A stretch of 64,000 nt of DNA from Desulfobulbaceae bacterium BRH_c16a (GTDB taxonomy: Bacteria; Desulfobacterota; Desulfobulbia; Desulfobulbales; Desulfocapsaceae). The notes beneath the pieces are model-generated. The model was not told the origin of the DNA. It was given only the letters and a program-made list of their open reading frames with translations, and ran no database searches. The position numbers and the translations under genes were made by a program. Below are positions 11,119-20,603 of this stretch, piece by piece. Location of the stretch: assembly GCA_000961725.1 (NCBI GenBank), contig LADS01000008.1, forward strand, positions 62,001-126,000, given 5' to 3'. How positions within the stretch are numbered: position 1 is the first letter of the stretch; every line of letters begins with the position of its first letter.

Positions 11119-11744
11119 CAGCAATGGAGGATGTTCTCGAAGTATATGCCCGACCGTATGACCCAGGTTTTCCGGTGTTGTGCATGGATGAATCGAGCAT
11201 TCAGCTGATCGGAGAGGTACAAGAGCCAATTCCTGCTGTTCCCGGACAACCTGTTCTTGTCGATGATGAATACGTTCGAAAAGGGGTGGCAAATATATTT
11301 GTTGAAGTAGAACCACTTGGCGGAAAACGAGAGGTAAAAATAACAGAGCGTCGAACTCAAATTGACTGGGCTCATTTCATTCAAGAGATGCTTGAAGAAC
11401 GGTATGCTGATGCCACCAAGGTGGTTTTGATTATGGATAATCTCAATACTCACAGCGTTGCCTCGTTGTATCTCGCCTTTTCACCAGACAAGGCGAGGAA
11501 ATTAGCAAATCGTCTGGAAATTCACTACACTCCAAAGCATGGGAGTTGGCTCAATATTGCAGAAATTGAGCTCAGCGCTTTGAAGCGGCAATGCCTATCG
11601 GTCCGAATCGATTGCATTGAAAAAATGCGAATAAAAATAATGGCATGGAATTGCGATCGTAATAACCGACAAACAAAAGTGGACTGGCAATTTAAAGCGG
11701 TCGACGCTCGAATCAGGTTGAAACGGCTTTATCCGAAGTTATAA
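11050..11744 (+). CDS. IS630 transposase, downstream frame (DDE catalytic half)
   Basis: This is the catalytic part, in the -1 frame relative to the upstream half. It is entered by frameshifting on the A AAA AAA heptamer at 11046-11052; an internal ATG also lies at 11124. The DDE triad is visible as CMDESS, IMDNLNTH and NIAEIE, with a C-terminal KVDWQF(K)A segment typical of IS630. The joined protein would be about 375 residues, a normal full length. The coordinates start at the slip site, not at a start codon. Confidence 0.85.
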
Positions 11745-11758
11745 AATGTACAGTGTAC

Positions 11759-12436
11759 TAGGTTGATATTAACTGTTCACCTTTTTCTAAATGGAGCCTT
11801 GGACCATATGTTGCGTTGCAATACCCCAGGCTTTTACCGTTGCATATTCCGTGGCATGGCGAGTCTGGATACATTAGGAATACGACCGTTCCGTTCCGAG
11901 CGCACCCCTATGGTGAGAGCAATTGGAACGGCTTTTTGTCATGTCAAATTAGTCAAAAAATGGCTGGTTAGAAAAAAATATCATACCTTCGAGCAGGCAG
12001 TGGACCAGAGACTCGCCTTGCCAATCTAAATGCAACGAGGCATTTTGGTTGCAACAGAATCAGATATTCGTGTCATTGGGCTTACAACGTAACACCATAT
12101 TCTCGATTAATGTGGGTCGGGGCCTATTCTTATTCTCATTTATTGTGAGCCCAGAAGTAACTTGATTGCGGGTCCGTACGGTTATCATTGCTGGCCGCTA
12201 CAGCTAGATCTCCTTTTTGACAAATTTAAAGTAAAAGTCAGCTTATACTTGACGCTGTGTTCCGGAACTGGCGTGAAAGGGGGGGATAAATTGCCAGAAA
12301 TTCAAAAGCACTTATCGATTGTTTTCAGTAGGTTTTTTTTGTTGTCCTTTCACGGCATCCTTTTTAAACTTCGTGCTCTATTCTGGAATTTTGAATACTG
12401 TTTGTTCAAGATATATTTCCGATCTCAAGGCATAAA
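11759..12436. other. Gene-poor region after the IS element
   Basis: About 680 bp between the IS630 element and the first acetyltransferase. Frames present (for example 11763-12029) lack start signals and family resemblance. I see no RNA gene or repeat here. Confidence 0.4.
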
Positions 12437-12883
12437 ATGAAATTCAACATGCGAAAAGCAGAAGAAAGCGATTTAGAAGCAATCTTGGCTATATATTCAC
12501 AACCGGCCATAGATAACGGGGTGAGCTTAAATCTTGCCGAGGCAAGAGAGATCTACAAAATAATACAGACATATCCACATTATCACATATTTATGGCAGA
12601 GGTTGAAAATAAGATAGTAGGAACAATTGCAGTTTTAATTATGCACAATATTGGACATCTCGGAAAGAAGTCGGCCATTTTTGAGAGTATTGCCGTATTG
12701 CCGGAGTGGCAAGGCAGGGGAATAGGCAGGAAGATGTTAAAATCTGCAGCAGCATTCTGTGAAGAAATGGATTGTTACAAAATCACCTTGTCTGCAAACA
12801 TTAAAAGGGAAAAGGCTCATCAATTCTACAAATGTCTTGGTTTTATCCAGCATGGAATAAGCTTTAAATACCAGAAAAGGTAG
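12437..12883 (+). CDS. GNAT-family N-acetyltransferase
   Basis: A 148-residue acetyl-CoA-dependent acetyltransferase. The acetyl-CoA pocket motif is ESIAVLPEWQGRGIGRKML (about residues 75-93, the Q/R-x-x-G-x-G/A core), followed by a C-terminal AHQFYKCLGF segment typical of the fold. The start MKFNMRKAEESDLEAIL matches a first beta strand plus helix. It is followed 7 bp later by a second GNAT gene, so the two likely form an operon. The acceptor is unknown. Confidence 0.9.
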   Translation: MKFNMRKAEESDLEAILAIYSQPAIDNGVSLNLAEAREIYKIIQTYPHYHIFMAEVENKIVGTIAVLIMHNIGHLGKKSAIFESIAVLPEWQGRGIGRKMLKSAAAFCEEMDCYKITLSANIKREKAHQFYKCLGFIQHGISFKYQKR

Positions 12884-12890
12884 GTGACTC

Positions 12891-13385
12891 ATGCCCATAA
12901 GACCGGCAAGAAAAAGCGATGCTCCGGCATTAACTGCGCTCTCTCTTGAATCCAAAGGACATTGGGGATATCCCAAAGAATATTTTGAAATATGGAAAAA
13001 TGAGTTGACCATAACCTCTGAATACATCCAAAAAAATGATGTATTTGTTTGGGAAGAAGAGGCTGGAATTATCGGATATTATTCGATAACAGAACTCAAA
13101 GAAGATGTTGGATTTGCCGGTAATATAATTGAAAAAGGATACTGGCTGGAGCATATGTTTATCCTCCCTGTTTGTCATGGCCGGGGCATTGGTAAGAGCT
13201 TCTTTGAACATTTGCGAAAACTTTGCGAAATGACAGAGAAAATTACTGAGTTAAAAATATTGGCAGAACCTCATTCCTTTGGTTTTTACAAAAAAATGGG
13301 GTGTAAGTACCATCGGGAATTTCCTTCAAACATTCCGGGCCGAACCACCCCTTTAATGTCTCTGGATCTCCAACATCGCACGTAG
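12891..13385 (+). CDS. GNAT-family N-acetyltransferase
   Basis: A second, 164-residue GNAT enzyme directly downstream of the first. Motif A reads MFILPVCHGRGIGKSFFEHL (about residues 85-104), and the C-terminal SFGFYKKMGC is the usual FY-x-K-x-G segment. It differs enough from its neighbour that a recent tandem duplication is unlikely. Probably a small-molecule acetyltransferase of unknown substrate. Confidence 0.9.
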   Translation: MPIRPARKSDAPALTALSLESKGHWGYPKEYFEIWKNELTITSEYIQKNDVFVWEEEAGIIGYYSITELKEDVGFAGNIIEKGYWLEHMFILPVCHGRGIGKSFFEHLRKLCEMTEKITELKILAEPHSFGFYKKMGCKYHREFPSNIPGRTTPLMSLDLQHRT

Positions 13386-13448
13386 ATTGTAATCGTGCAC
13401 CGGGACAATAAAACGCAGTAGCGTCTCAAAAGGCCGGAAACAGATGGA

Positions 13449-13737
13449 TCAATTCGGCAAAGAAAGTAAACAAGGAAGACTCTGTTTGGTTGAGAAGGAG
13501 GCTTTGACAAGTTTGGTCAGAAATTCGAAAGCATTGATTTCATGAAGTTGGCAAGTTCTGACAACAGTCAATAACCGTGCGGTAAATTGCACGCCGGTTT
13601 CGGACTGAGAACCGAAACAGATTTTCCGCCATTGTACAGCAGGACGGATAGCTTGTTCGACATTGTTATTGGTCGGTTGGGCCCCATCATGTTTGAGGAG
13701 GGTGAATAAATGCTGCCAGTTGTCAAATTTCGAGTAT
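13449..13737 (-). pseudogene. C-terminal fragment of an IS66-type transposase
   Basis: Reading the minus strand from 13737 gives WQHLFTLLKHDGAQPTNNNV, then EQAIRPAVQWRKICFGSQS and GVQFTARLLTVVRTCQLHEI. These match the C-terminal DDE region of IS66 transposases, where TNNNVEQAIRP carries the catalytic Glu. The 5' part is missing and the fragment abuts the stop of the MaoC-like gene. It is dead but shows that an IS66 element once inserted here. Confidence 0.75.
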
Positions 13738-14157
13738 TTATAATTTATCCGTGATTAACAAACGCCCCTTTGCCCCAAGTGATGTTTTCCCGTCCTGGCC
13801 TAAAATTCTTCCTCGAAGCTCAACAATATTACCACTCAATTTTTTGTTTGGTGTCACCCGAATGACTAGCCATTCCAATTTAATAGTTTCTGTTGCATAT
13901 ATCGGACGACGAAAACCAACCGAATAATCAAGTCCAACCATCGAGGTGTTTTTTGAAAAATGAGATGCGGTTAATCCAAGAATTAATGCTGTCGTATGAG
14001 TTCCACTAGCTATTAGACGACCATATCGTGTATTGGCTGCGAACTCAGAATCATGGTGGATTGGATTGAAGTCTCCTACAGAAATTGCAAATTCGGCTAC
14101 CATCTTCGGAGTTAATGAATATTCTGCACTGAATCTATCATGTGGCTTAACATTCAT
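13738..14157 (-). CDS. MaoC-like hot-dog hydratase
   Basis: A 139-residue hot-dog-fold protein of the MaoC/(R)-specific enoyl-CoA hydratase type. The hydratase signature VGDFNPIHHDSEFAANTRYG (about residues 27-46) includes the Asp and His expected for catalysis. I chose the ATG at 14157, which has a clear GAAGGTG ribosome site, over a longer frame starting at 14292. It could act in fatty-acid or polyhydroxyalkanoate metabolism, but no pathway genes are adjacent. Confidence 0.85.
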   Translation of the reverse strand: MNVKPHDRFSAEYSLTPKMVAEFAISVGDFNPIHHDSEFAANTRYGRLIASGTHTTALILGLTASHFSKNTSMVGLDYSVGFRRPIYATETIKLEWLVIRVTPNKKLSGNIVELRGRILGQDGKTSLGAKGRLLITDKL

Positions 14158-14370
14158 TTTTATCACCTTCCTTATTGAGGTATACAGAATGATTAAATCG
14201 TTTTTGAGACCATGATCGGCGTTATTCCAAAGAAAAGATATTTCCAACAAATAATAACCGAAAGAATCAGTAACAGACAGAAGTTTTTTCAAGATTATCG
14301 AGGAACCGGATGCACGATAGATACTTTCGTATCAAGCGTTGAGCTTGGGAGCGGTGAGCCCTCTTGGTAA

Positions 14371-14995
14371 TTGATCTTTAGCAGATGTTTATACTACTAC
14401 CGTCAAGTTCTTTTCATTCATTCTCTGAAGGGGTCCGGCGTCATTATTGCGGGTCGCTACAGCTACGCCAGGGAGTGGGCGGGACGAGCCATTGATTCGG
14501 CACATTTCAAGAAGCCGGAAGGTCACGCCAATCCTGCTCGGATGGCCTATGAATCGAAGACGGTCATAGCCGACGATGTGCGGCTGGGAGCCTATCGATT
14601 GCCGGATTTCCTGGTGAGGAAAATAGGCAACGAAACGCCGCTGACGCTCGACAATACAGAGTAGTCATGCCGGCGGCACAATCGAGCTGCTGGAGATGGG
14701 AATTAAAGACGCAGACAGTATGTTCCAGAAAGCACAACAGACCAACACCATCATGACCTGGGTTGTCAGGTTTGCCGGTTTTCTGCTCATGGGCGCTCGG
14801 GATGAACATGGTTCTTGCTCCTCTTGCGGTGTTTGCCGATGTGGTGCCGACCGTTGGTTCCTTTGTCGGGGCCGGGACAAAATTTATCTCGACTCTCCTT
14901 GCTGGGGCAGTTTCTTTCATCACCATCGGTATCGCCTGGAAATACGAACGATTCTTCCGATTCCACTCACGGCACTACTTGCCATGCCATTGCCG
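14371..14995 (+). pseudogene. Decayed TMEM43-family (DUF1625) membrane protein
   Basis: Pieces of one gene lie in three frames. The first, ending at 14664, contains REWAGRAIDSAHFKKPEGHANP and DDVRLGAYRLPDFLV-like segments. The second, around 14665-14790, reads GTIELLEMGIKDADSMFQKA then TMTWVVRFAGFLL-like sequence (actual: IMTWVVRFAGFLLMG). The third, from about 14793, reads GMNMVLAPLAVFADVVPTVG followed by hydrophobic helices. This order matches the C-terminal half of TMEM43-like proteins. At least one stop and one frameshift disrupt it, and the N-terminus is missing. Confidence 0.6.
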
Positions 14996-15009
14996 CTGAC
15001 ATTCCTTGT

Positions 15010-15582
15010 CGACGCAGGTCCGTTGCCTTTCCCGCATGGGAAAAGAACGGCCTGGAAAATATTCTCATGGCGGTGAATATCTCAACAAGAAACCTGTTGA
15101 ATCCGGATTTCTGCAAGACAGTTATGCAACTTCTGGATTTGCATGACGTGAAAGGGGAAAAGCTGGAGTTGGAGATAACAGAGAGTTCGTTCATGGAGGA
15201 TATGGAAATCTCTATCAAAGAGCTAACAAAGCTGACCAAAGCCAGTATTCTACTATCGATCGATGATTTTGGAACCGGTTATTCATCTTTGCAATATCTG
15301 GAGAAGATGCCTGTTTCAATCATCAAGATCGATCAAAACTTCTTCATTCGGTCATTGCCGGCCGAGTCAAGTTCGAGGCAGATCGTGAAAGCGGCAATCG
15401 GACTGGCGCATAATCTTGGAATAAAAGTTGTCGCGGAAGGGGTAGAAAACCGAGACGCGTATGATTTTCTCATGCATGCCGGTTGTGACCTGGTTCAAGG
15501 CTATTTTGTTAGTCGCCCGGTACTGGCCAGTGAACTTGAGAAAACATGCAAAGCCTCAAAAGGGCGGCTAGTTCATGTGTAA
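15010..15582 (+). pseudogene. Truncated EAL domain (c-di-GMP phosphodiesterase fragment)
   Basis: Only the C-terminal two thirds of an EAL domain remains. Visible are AVNISTRNLL, LELEITESSFMED, SIDDFGTGYSSL, IKIDQNFF and VVAEGVEN, the conserved metal- and substrate-binding blocks after the EAL signature. The EAL motif itself is absent because the 5' part was lost. An open frame runs back to 14815, but its upstream portion is a shifted reading of the TMEM43 remnant. The gene therefore looks like a fusion scar of two broken genes. Confidence 0.7.
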
Positions 15583-15700
15583 TGCCTTGCCATGCTGGCA
15601 TAGATGCAGATGAATATGCGATTAGCGAATTTTATTCTGGCATAGAGCCGATCTTCAGGACTGGGTCGCTACAACTATATTCCCAAATCACCCTCAATTA

Positions 15701-16108
15701 TCAACAATGTTCCTTGAGAAAATCACCAAGCTTTCGATCTTCAACTTTAATATGATTGTCGAGCCAATCCAACATTAGCGAGAGAAGTTGCGAAGTTAGA
15801 ATCGGTTCTCCAGCCTCGTGACTCCTCACTGTCTGATACAAACGACTTTTGAAGTCTTTGTGAATTCTCCAATGAGCCGGCGCATCTGGATATGTATGTA
15901 TCTTCATTAGATGTTCTTCAGTTTCAAAATGATAGTCAGCATATGCCATCAATTCTTGAAGAGCTTTATCCCGCGATTTTACAAGTCTTGAAGCCTTCTC
16001 GGTCAAGATTGCTTTGTCCAGGTCGTTAAAAATCTTGACCAAGTGCCGATGCTGTTCGTCAATTTCAACATATCCAGTATTCCAAGCTTCATCCCATAAA
16101 ACAAGCAC
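15701..16108 (-). CDS. Bacteriohemerythrin
   Basis: A 135-residue four-helix protein that binds O2 through a non-heme di-iron centre. Iron ligands are visible in EIDEQHRHLV (first His), YADYHFETEEHLM (His and Glu), HWRIHKDF (His) and WLDNHIKVEDRKL (His and Asp). Length and the N-terminal LWDEAWNTGYVEIDEQH are standard for stand-alone bacterial members. It probably senses, stores or scavenges oxygen. It is a single gene on the minus strand. Confidence 0.95.
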   Translation of the reverse strand: MLVLWDEAWNTGYVEIDEQHRHLVKIFNDLDKAILTEKASRLVKSRDKALQELMAYADYHFETEEHLMKIHTYPDAPAHWRIHKDFKSRLYQTVRSHEAGEPILTSQLLSLMLDWLDNHIKVEDRKLGDFLKEHC

Positions 16109-16329
16109 GGTTTATCTCCACAATAATTGTACTCTTGCCTATTGATCTGATCGCACCAGGTCGCCCTGCAAATAACACGACATCTTAAGACCGTTATATC
16201 ACTTTTTCTACGATCTGTCGTTTCGGAACTGTGTTTTTCCATATCTCGTATTCCATTTTACAAATCACGCCACAAAAGGTATCTTAGGTGGCGCAATTTG
16301 TTAATTAACCCCTCCAGGAGCCAAGAGAG

Positions 16330-17382
16330 ATGACCCAAAAAGCCGTACAAATAGCACCCTCTAAGAGTATCGCCCTTGCCGCCGGCGAAATCCGCGACGA
16401 TCTGCATGAGTGGGCGACGATCTATTTTGCCACCCAGGTGACCACCTCGCCTCGCTCACAAAAAGAGCAGCGGCGGGATCTTACCTTGTTCCTGACTTTT
16501 CTCCGGCAGGAGTTCGGCAACACCTTGCGCCCGACCTGGTCGCCCCGGGCAAGCGGCGATTTTCTCTTTGCCCTGCAAAATACCGTCAAAGTCGACGGCA
16601 CGAAAAAATGGTCGGACCGCACCGTCAACCGGGTGACCGCCCACCTGAAAACCTTTGCCAAGTGGATCCACCAGCACCGCCCCTTTCCCTTGGGCCAGCC
16701 GATGGCAAAAATCACCATGCTGTCGGTCGGCAATCACCTGGAAATCGAACGGGCCTTGACCAAGCAGGAGCGCAACCGGATCCTCGATGCCGCCGATCAG
16801 CTGCTGCTGGTCGGCGGCCGGTCCCGCGACCGTCACCGGCACGGCGGGACCAAGCCGCCGCAGAGGAAGAGTTTCCGGCCCTATCGCAACCGGGCGATCA
16901 TCTACACCCTGATCGAAACCGGAATGCGGCGGGCGGCGATCACCAGCCTGAACCTGGTTGATATCGATTTTGACCGGCGGATTTTAGCGGTGGTGGAGAA
17001 AGGCGGCAGTGTTCAGCCGTATCCGATCAGCCGGCAGGGGCTAGCGGCGATCAGGGACTATCTCGACCACGAGCGAAAAGAGGATCAGGAAAAATGGCAA
17101 TCCCATGCCCTCTTTCTTGCCGCAAGCGCCAGTCCCCACGGCGACGGCCGGCTGAACCCGAAAGGGATAAATACGGTATGGAACCAGGTCCGGGATTTTG
17201 CCGGGGTGGATAAGGACAAAACCCCGCATTCGGCCCGGCACGGCATGGGCGTGTTCATCATGGAGAAAACCGGCAATGTGGCGGCGGTGCAACGGCAGCT
17301 GGGGCATAAAAATGCCTCCTTTTCCCTGCAGTATTCGCGGATCACCAACGATGAGCTGAAGCGGATTTTGGATGAGAGGTAG
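16330..17382 (+). CDS. Tyrosine recombinase / phage-type integrase
   Basis: A 350-residue site-specific recombinase with an N-terminal SAM-like core-binding domain (about 15-125) and a C-terminal catalytic domain. Catalytic residues are visible: Arg in IETGMRRAAITSL (near 197), HSARH (H-x-x-R, near 300), LGHKN (second His) and the nucleophile Tyr in LQYSRI (near 336). It lacks the extra insertion that marks integron integrases, so it is not an IntI. An AGGAG ribosome site precedes the ATG and a strong terminator follows. It sits just left of the cassette-rich island and could act on the island or a larger element. Confidence 0.9.
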   Translation: MTQKAVQIAPSKSIALAAGEIRDDLHEWATIYFATQVTTSPRSQKEQRRDLTLFLTFLRQEFGNTLRPTWSPRASGDFLFALQNTVKVDGTKKWSDRTVNRVTAHLKTFAKWIHQHRPFPLGQPMAKITMLSVGNHLEIERALTKQERNRILDAADQLLLVGGRSRDRHRHGGTKPPQRKSFRPYRNRAIIYTLIETGMRRAAITSLNLVDIDFDRRILAVVEKGGSVQPYPISRQGLAAIRDYLDHERKEDQEKWQSHALFLAASASPHGDGRLNPKGINTVWNQVRDFAGVDKDKTPHSARHGMGVFIMEKTGNVAAVQRQLGHKNASFSLQYSRITNDELKRILDER

Positions 17383-17406
17383 GAGTGATCCGGTCAGCAG
17401 AAAGAT

Positions 17407-17449
17407 GAAAGCCCTTTCCACGCCGGCCGGCATTCGGAAAGGGCTTTTC
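17407..17449 (+). terminator. Intrinsic-type terminator after the recombinase
   Basis: A 14-bp stem (GAAAAGCCCTTTCC-type arms, read as GAAAGCCCTTTCC / GGAAAGGGCTTTTC) with a GC-rich loop, 24 bp past the recombinase stop. The right arm ends in a short T-run (CTTTTC). It isolates the recombinase from the island downstream. Confidence 0.75.
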
Positions 17450-17599
17450 ACGTTTTGAACGTCACACAGTTCAAGAGGAGGTGCAAAACACCTTACCCTC
17501 CATTTATTACAACTTTCTTACATTCCAATTAGATTACCGCAAAGATTCGCGCAGTTGCCACTGGATAGCACCAAATTATTTATCAAGAGGATTGAGACT

Positions 17600-17726
17600 G
17601 AGGTGTTTCAGTAGTGTTACTGCGCTCTCCAGGAGAATGGCAATTTTATCTTTAAAATTTCAAGACTTGCTCATTATTTTCAACTTGCAATCATTGTAAA
17701 AAAGCAGGAAGTATTAAGCTGGCTTA
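17600..17726. repeat. Left copy of ~128-bp direct repeat flanking the defence island
   Basis: This stretch is nearly the same as 37033-37160 in the same orientation. The last 63 bp differ at only two positions and the first 35 at three; the middle is more diverged. It begins GAGGTGTTTCAGTAGTG and ends TATTAAGCTGGCTTA. It does not appear to code. Weaker similarity may continue past the right end. The 19.4 kb between the copies holds the cassette array and the type I restriction operon. Confidence 0.85.
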
Positions 17727-17838
17727 TGATGGGCGGACAAAGAAACTGAAGAAGCGTCTCTTATCGACGCCTGAAGGCAAGTAGATGTAAATGTAAATCA
17801 AAAATCACTCCGCTCCGTATGGGGCAGTTTGCGGAGGC

Positions 17839-17845
17839 GTTAGTT
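17839..17845 (+). other. Possible integron core site (GTTAGTT)
   Basis: A GTTRRRY-like heptamer directly after the arm GCGGAGGC and upstream of the first gene of the array. It is compatible with an attI or half-decayed attC at the left end of the cassettes. The evidence is one heptamer plus a 6-bp inverted repeat, so confidence is low. Confidence 0.3.
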
Positions 17846-17889
17846 ATTAGATCGTTTTCGATTGGTCCGAGAACAATAAGGAGATTGTT

Positions 17890-20493
17890 TTGACGCTATT
17901 GCAAGAAATTCTAAATTGGACGCACAGTCTTCCGACATGGCAAAGCGATGCAGTGGCTCGCTTACTGGCTAAGCAGACTCTGACGGCAGAAGACGAGGAC
18001 GATTTATTTGCGCTGCTCAAAGTTGGGCACGGCATTCCAGATTCCAAAGACCGCAAGCCAAAGCCCCTCACGGCCGATCAGATCCCAGCGCCAGTAAATG
18101 TGACGACTCTCGTCGAGTTGCTTGCAATAAAGAATATGCGGCACGTCAACGCGATTGCAGAGAATCAACGTTTACCGTTGAGCGCTGCTGGAATGACAGT
18201 CATCTATGGCGACAACGGTTCTGGAAAATCGGGATATTCGCGCGTACTTAAACGCGCCTGCCGTGCCCGCGACCAGATGGAAACAATCCATCCGAATGCC
18301 AATTTTCCTGCGGGCAAAGCTGAGGAAGCTGAAGCTGTCTTCGAGATTGCGGTTGATGGCGTTGCACAAGATGTGCAGTGGACCAACGGTAAAGTGGCTC
18401 CTTCAGAGCTATCTTCTTTGGCAGTCTTTGACTCGCATTGTGCGCGTGCCTACCTTGATAGGGAAGATGACTTTTCTTACGTGCCCTACGGGCTCGATGT
18501 GTTCGAAGGATTGGCAAAGGTTTGTAAACAGTTGAAGACCGCAATTGAGACTGAGTACGCCCAGTCCGCCGTCGACCTTACGGCGTTTGTGCCGCTGCAT
18601 GGCGACACGCCTGTCGGCAAGCTGATTTCAGGGTTATCCGCCAAAACAACTCAGGCCCAAATCGACTCGCTGGCCACGCTGTCTCCAGAAGAATTGGCTC
18701 AGCATGCAACGCTGGACAAAAGTCTGAAAGAAAACAATCCGAAGGAGAAGGCAACTCAGTTGCTCCTGCGTGCCCGTCGAGTTGCGGCCATAGCAACAAG
18801 CGCCATCAATAAGGGCGCGCTGGTAGATCATACGGTGGCCGCCAAGATACGAAGCCTATCTGACACCTACCGCACAGCACAAATAGCCGCCGGAATCGCG
18901 GCCAAGCAATTTAATGAGAAGGAGAACCTGCTGCCGGGCACCGGAGGTGAGGCATGGCGTGAGCTATTCGACGCTGCTCGAAAGTTCGCCATCGAATCCC
19001 ACCCCGACAAAGTATTTCCTGACCTGGCCACGGATTCACTTTGCCCGCTGTGCCAGCAACCACTCGCCGAAGGTGCCACCCGCTTGTTGCGCTTCGAGGC
19101 TTTCATCCAGGAGGAGGCAGAAAAAACTGCCCAGGCTTGCCGCATCGCTCTGTACGCCGAATACAATCCGTTCATCGCGAACGTCCTGACGCTAAATCTC
19201 GACGATGTGACCCATAGCGAGATTGAGGCCATAGATGCGCAACTCGCCAGTGATACCAAAGCTTTTGAGACAGTGCTGACCGCACGCCAGGAAGCCATCA
19301 AAGCGGCGGTGCTCTCACACAAATGGGATGGCACCGATCAGGCTTTGGTCAACCCAGCTGCGCGCCTTCAAGCACTGGCCAACAAACTGAATGCCGAGGC
19401 CGATACTCTTGAGAAAGCATCGGACGAGAAGGCGCGTGCCGCACTTCAAAAGCAGTTCGTAGAACTCGATGCACGAGTGCGTCTGAGACAGATCAAGGAT
19501 GCTGTGGGCACGGCAGTGACCCAGCTCAGCCATCAGGCCAAACTTAAGAAGTGCCTGTCGGCCATTAAGACCAATGCCATATCATTGAAAGCATCGGAAT
19601 TGGCCGAAAAGGTCGTATCCAAAGAACTGGCCGCAGCACTCAACAGCGAGTTCAAAGCACTAGCCGTGGGCACCCTTCGCGTTACGCTCCAGAGCCGCTC
19701 CGACAGGGGTAAGGCCTTGCATAAGTTAAAACTGGAGCTTCCACAGAGCCATAGCCCCTGCGATATTCTCAGTGAAGGCGAACAGCGAGCGGTCGCGATC
19801 GCCTCCTTTATGGCCGAGGTCGGACTGAGTGGTGGCAAGGGCGGAATCGTGTTTGACGACCCAGTGTCCTCGCTCGATCATCGTCGCCGCGAACGGGTGG
19901 CGAAGCGCCTGGCTGTTGAAGCAGCACAGCGGCAGGTTATTGTATTTACACATGATATATATTTTCTTTGTCTCCTGGCCGAAGAGGCAATGCTGTCTGG
20001 CGTGCCGATTTCCACCCAAAGCCTGACACGCCGTGCTAATGGGTTCGGGGTTGCCGACCCAGATCTCCCGTTTGAGGGGAAAACTGCCAGCAAACGGATT
20101 GGAGCCTTGAGGGCGCAGCATCAATCCATCACCAAGCTGCACAAGAACGGCGAAGAGCAGGAGTGCCGAAAGCAAACTGTTGATGCCTATTTTCGGCTCC
20201 GTATGACATGGGAACGTGCCGTCGAGGAAGTACTCCTGCGCGGGGTGATCCTGCGCTTCCGAAAAGGTATAGAAACACAGAGGCTTGCAGGAGTCGTTGT
20301 CGAAGACGACGACTATGCTCAAGTGCATGCTGGCATGACGAAGTGCTCGAACTATGCGCATGACAAAGCCATGCAAGGCGGCATTGCTGTTCCCGAACCC
20401 GACGAACTACTCACCGACATCATGGCGCTTGATTTTTGGCGAGAGGGTATCGAAAAGAGAAGCAAGATCACCGTTCAGAAACGCAAGGCCTGA
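17890..20493 (+). CDS. PrrC/RloC-like AAA ATPase with zinc-hook motif
   Basis: An 867-residue SMC/Rad50-like ABC ATPase of the AAA_13 type. The start is a TTG preceded by AAGGAG. Walker A is GDNGSGKSGYSR (near residue 106), the ABC signature is LSEGEQRAVAIA (near 627), and Walker B is GIVFDDPVSSLD (near 652), followed by a VFTHD switch His. A CPLCQQPL motif near 384, in the middle of the coiled coil, looks like a zinc hook. The C-terminal region after residue 740 (TWERAVEEVLL ... NYAHD) is helical and could be a HEPN-type RNase as in anticodon nucleases; that part is inference. Such proteins often accompany type I restriction systems, and hsdMSR lies 8 kb downstream. Composition is richer in G+C than the next cassettes. 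Confidence 0.75.
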   Translation: MTLLQEILNWTHSLPTWQSDAVARLLAKQTLTAEDEDDLFALLKVGHGIPDSKDRKPKPLTADQIPAPVNVTTLVELLAIKNMRHVNAIAENQRLPLSAAGMTVIYGDNGSGKSGYSRVLKRACRARDQMETIHPNANFPAGKAEEAEAVFEIAVDGVAQDVQWTNGKVAPSELSSLAVFDSHCARAYLDREDDFSYVPYGLDVFEGLAKVCKQLKTAIETEYAQSAVDLTAFVPLHGDTPVGKLISGLSAKTTQAQIDSLATLSPEELAQHATLDKSLKENNPKEKATQLLLRARRVAAIATSAINKGALVDHTVAAKIRSLSDTYRTAQIAAGIAAKQFNEKENLLPGTGGEAWRELFDAARKFAIESHPDKVFPDLATDSLCPLCQQPLAEGATRLLRFEAFIQEEAEKTAQACRIALYAEYNPFIANVLTLNLDDVTHSEIEAIDAQLASDTKAFETVLTARQEAIKAAVLSHKWDGTDQALVNPAARLQALANKLNAEADTLEKASDEKARAALQKQFVELDARVRLRQIKDAVGTAVTQLSHQAKLKKCLSAIKTNAISLKASELAEKVVSKELAAALNSEFKALAVGTLRVTLQSRSDRGKALHKLKLELPQSHSPCDILSEGEQRAVAIASFMAEVGLSGGKGGIVFDDPVSSLDHRRRERVAKRLAVEAAQRQVIVFTHDIYFLCLLAEEAMLSGVPISTQSLTRRANGFGVADPDLPFEGKTASKRIGALRAQHQSITKLHKNGEEQECRKQTVDAYFRLRMTWERAVEEVLLRGVILRFRKGIETQRLAGVVVEDDDYAQVHAGMTKCSNYAHDKAMQGGIAVPEPDELLTDIMALDFWREGIEKRSKITVQKRKA

Positions 20494-20603
20494 AGGGACT
20501 AGCAGAGTTAACAACAGGGGTCGGATCTTAGCTTGACTCCATCTCACATGTAAAACGGTGCTGGAGGCGGATTTTGCCAAAGTTCATACCACTGCAATTA
20601 TGC

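Larger units (their letters stand above)
10537..11758 (+). mobile_element. IS630-family insertion sequence, complete
   Basis: A 1,222-bp element with imperfect terminal inverted repeats. Comparing the two ends from CTAGTACA inward over 28 positions gives 22 matches. It is flanked on both sides by TA (10535-10536 and 11759-11760), the target duplication expected for IS630/Tc1-type elements. It contains a transposase split into two frames joined by an A8 run, annotated separately. Both ends are intact, so it may still be mobile. Confidence 0.9.
17450..17889. other. Intergenic region before the ATPase, holding the left direct repeat
   Basis: About 440 bp with no believable gene. It contains the left copy of the island-flanking repeat (17600-17726) and, near its end, a GTTAGTT heptamer (17839-17845) preceded by CTCCGC/GCGGAG arms. 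That heptamer matches an integron recombination core. The left partner core expected for a full attC is absent, so it may be a decayed attC or an attI-like site. Confidence 0.45.

Noticed and set aside
11763..12029. 88-residue gene directly after the IS630 element
   Set aside because: The start lies at the IS border, the composition is not protein-like and nothing matches; probably chance.
13286..13510. 74-residue minus-strand frame near the second acetyltransferase
   Set aside because: It is mostly the complement of the acetyltransferase gene and of the IS66 remnant read in the wrong frame.
16330..17382. Tyrosine recombinase as the integron integrase of the cassette array
   Set aside because: The catalytic residues are present but the extra insertion and signature blocks of IntI are not. 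The gene also points toward the array instead of away from it and has its own terminator.
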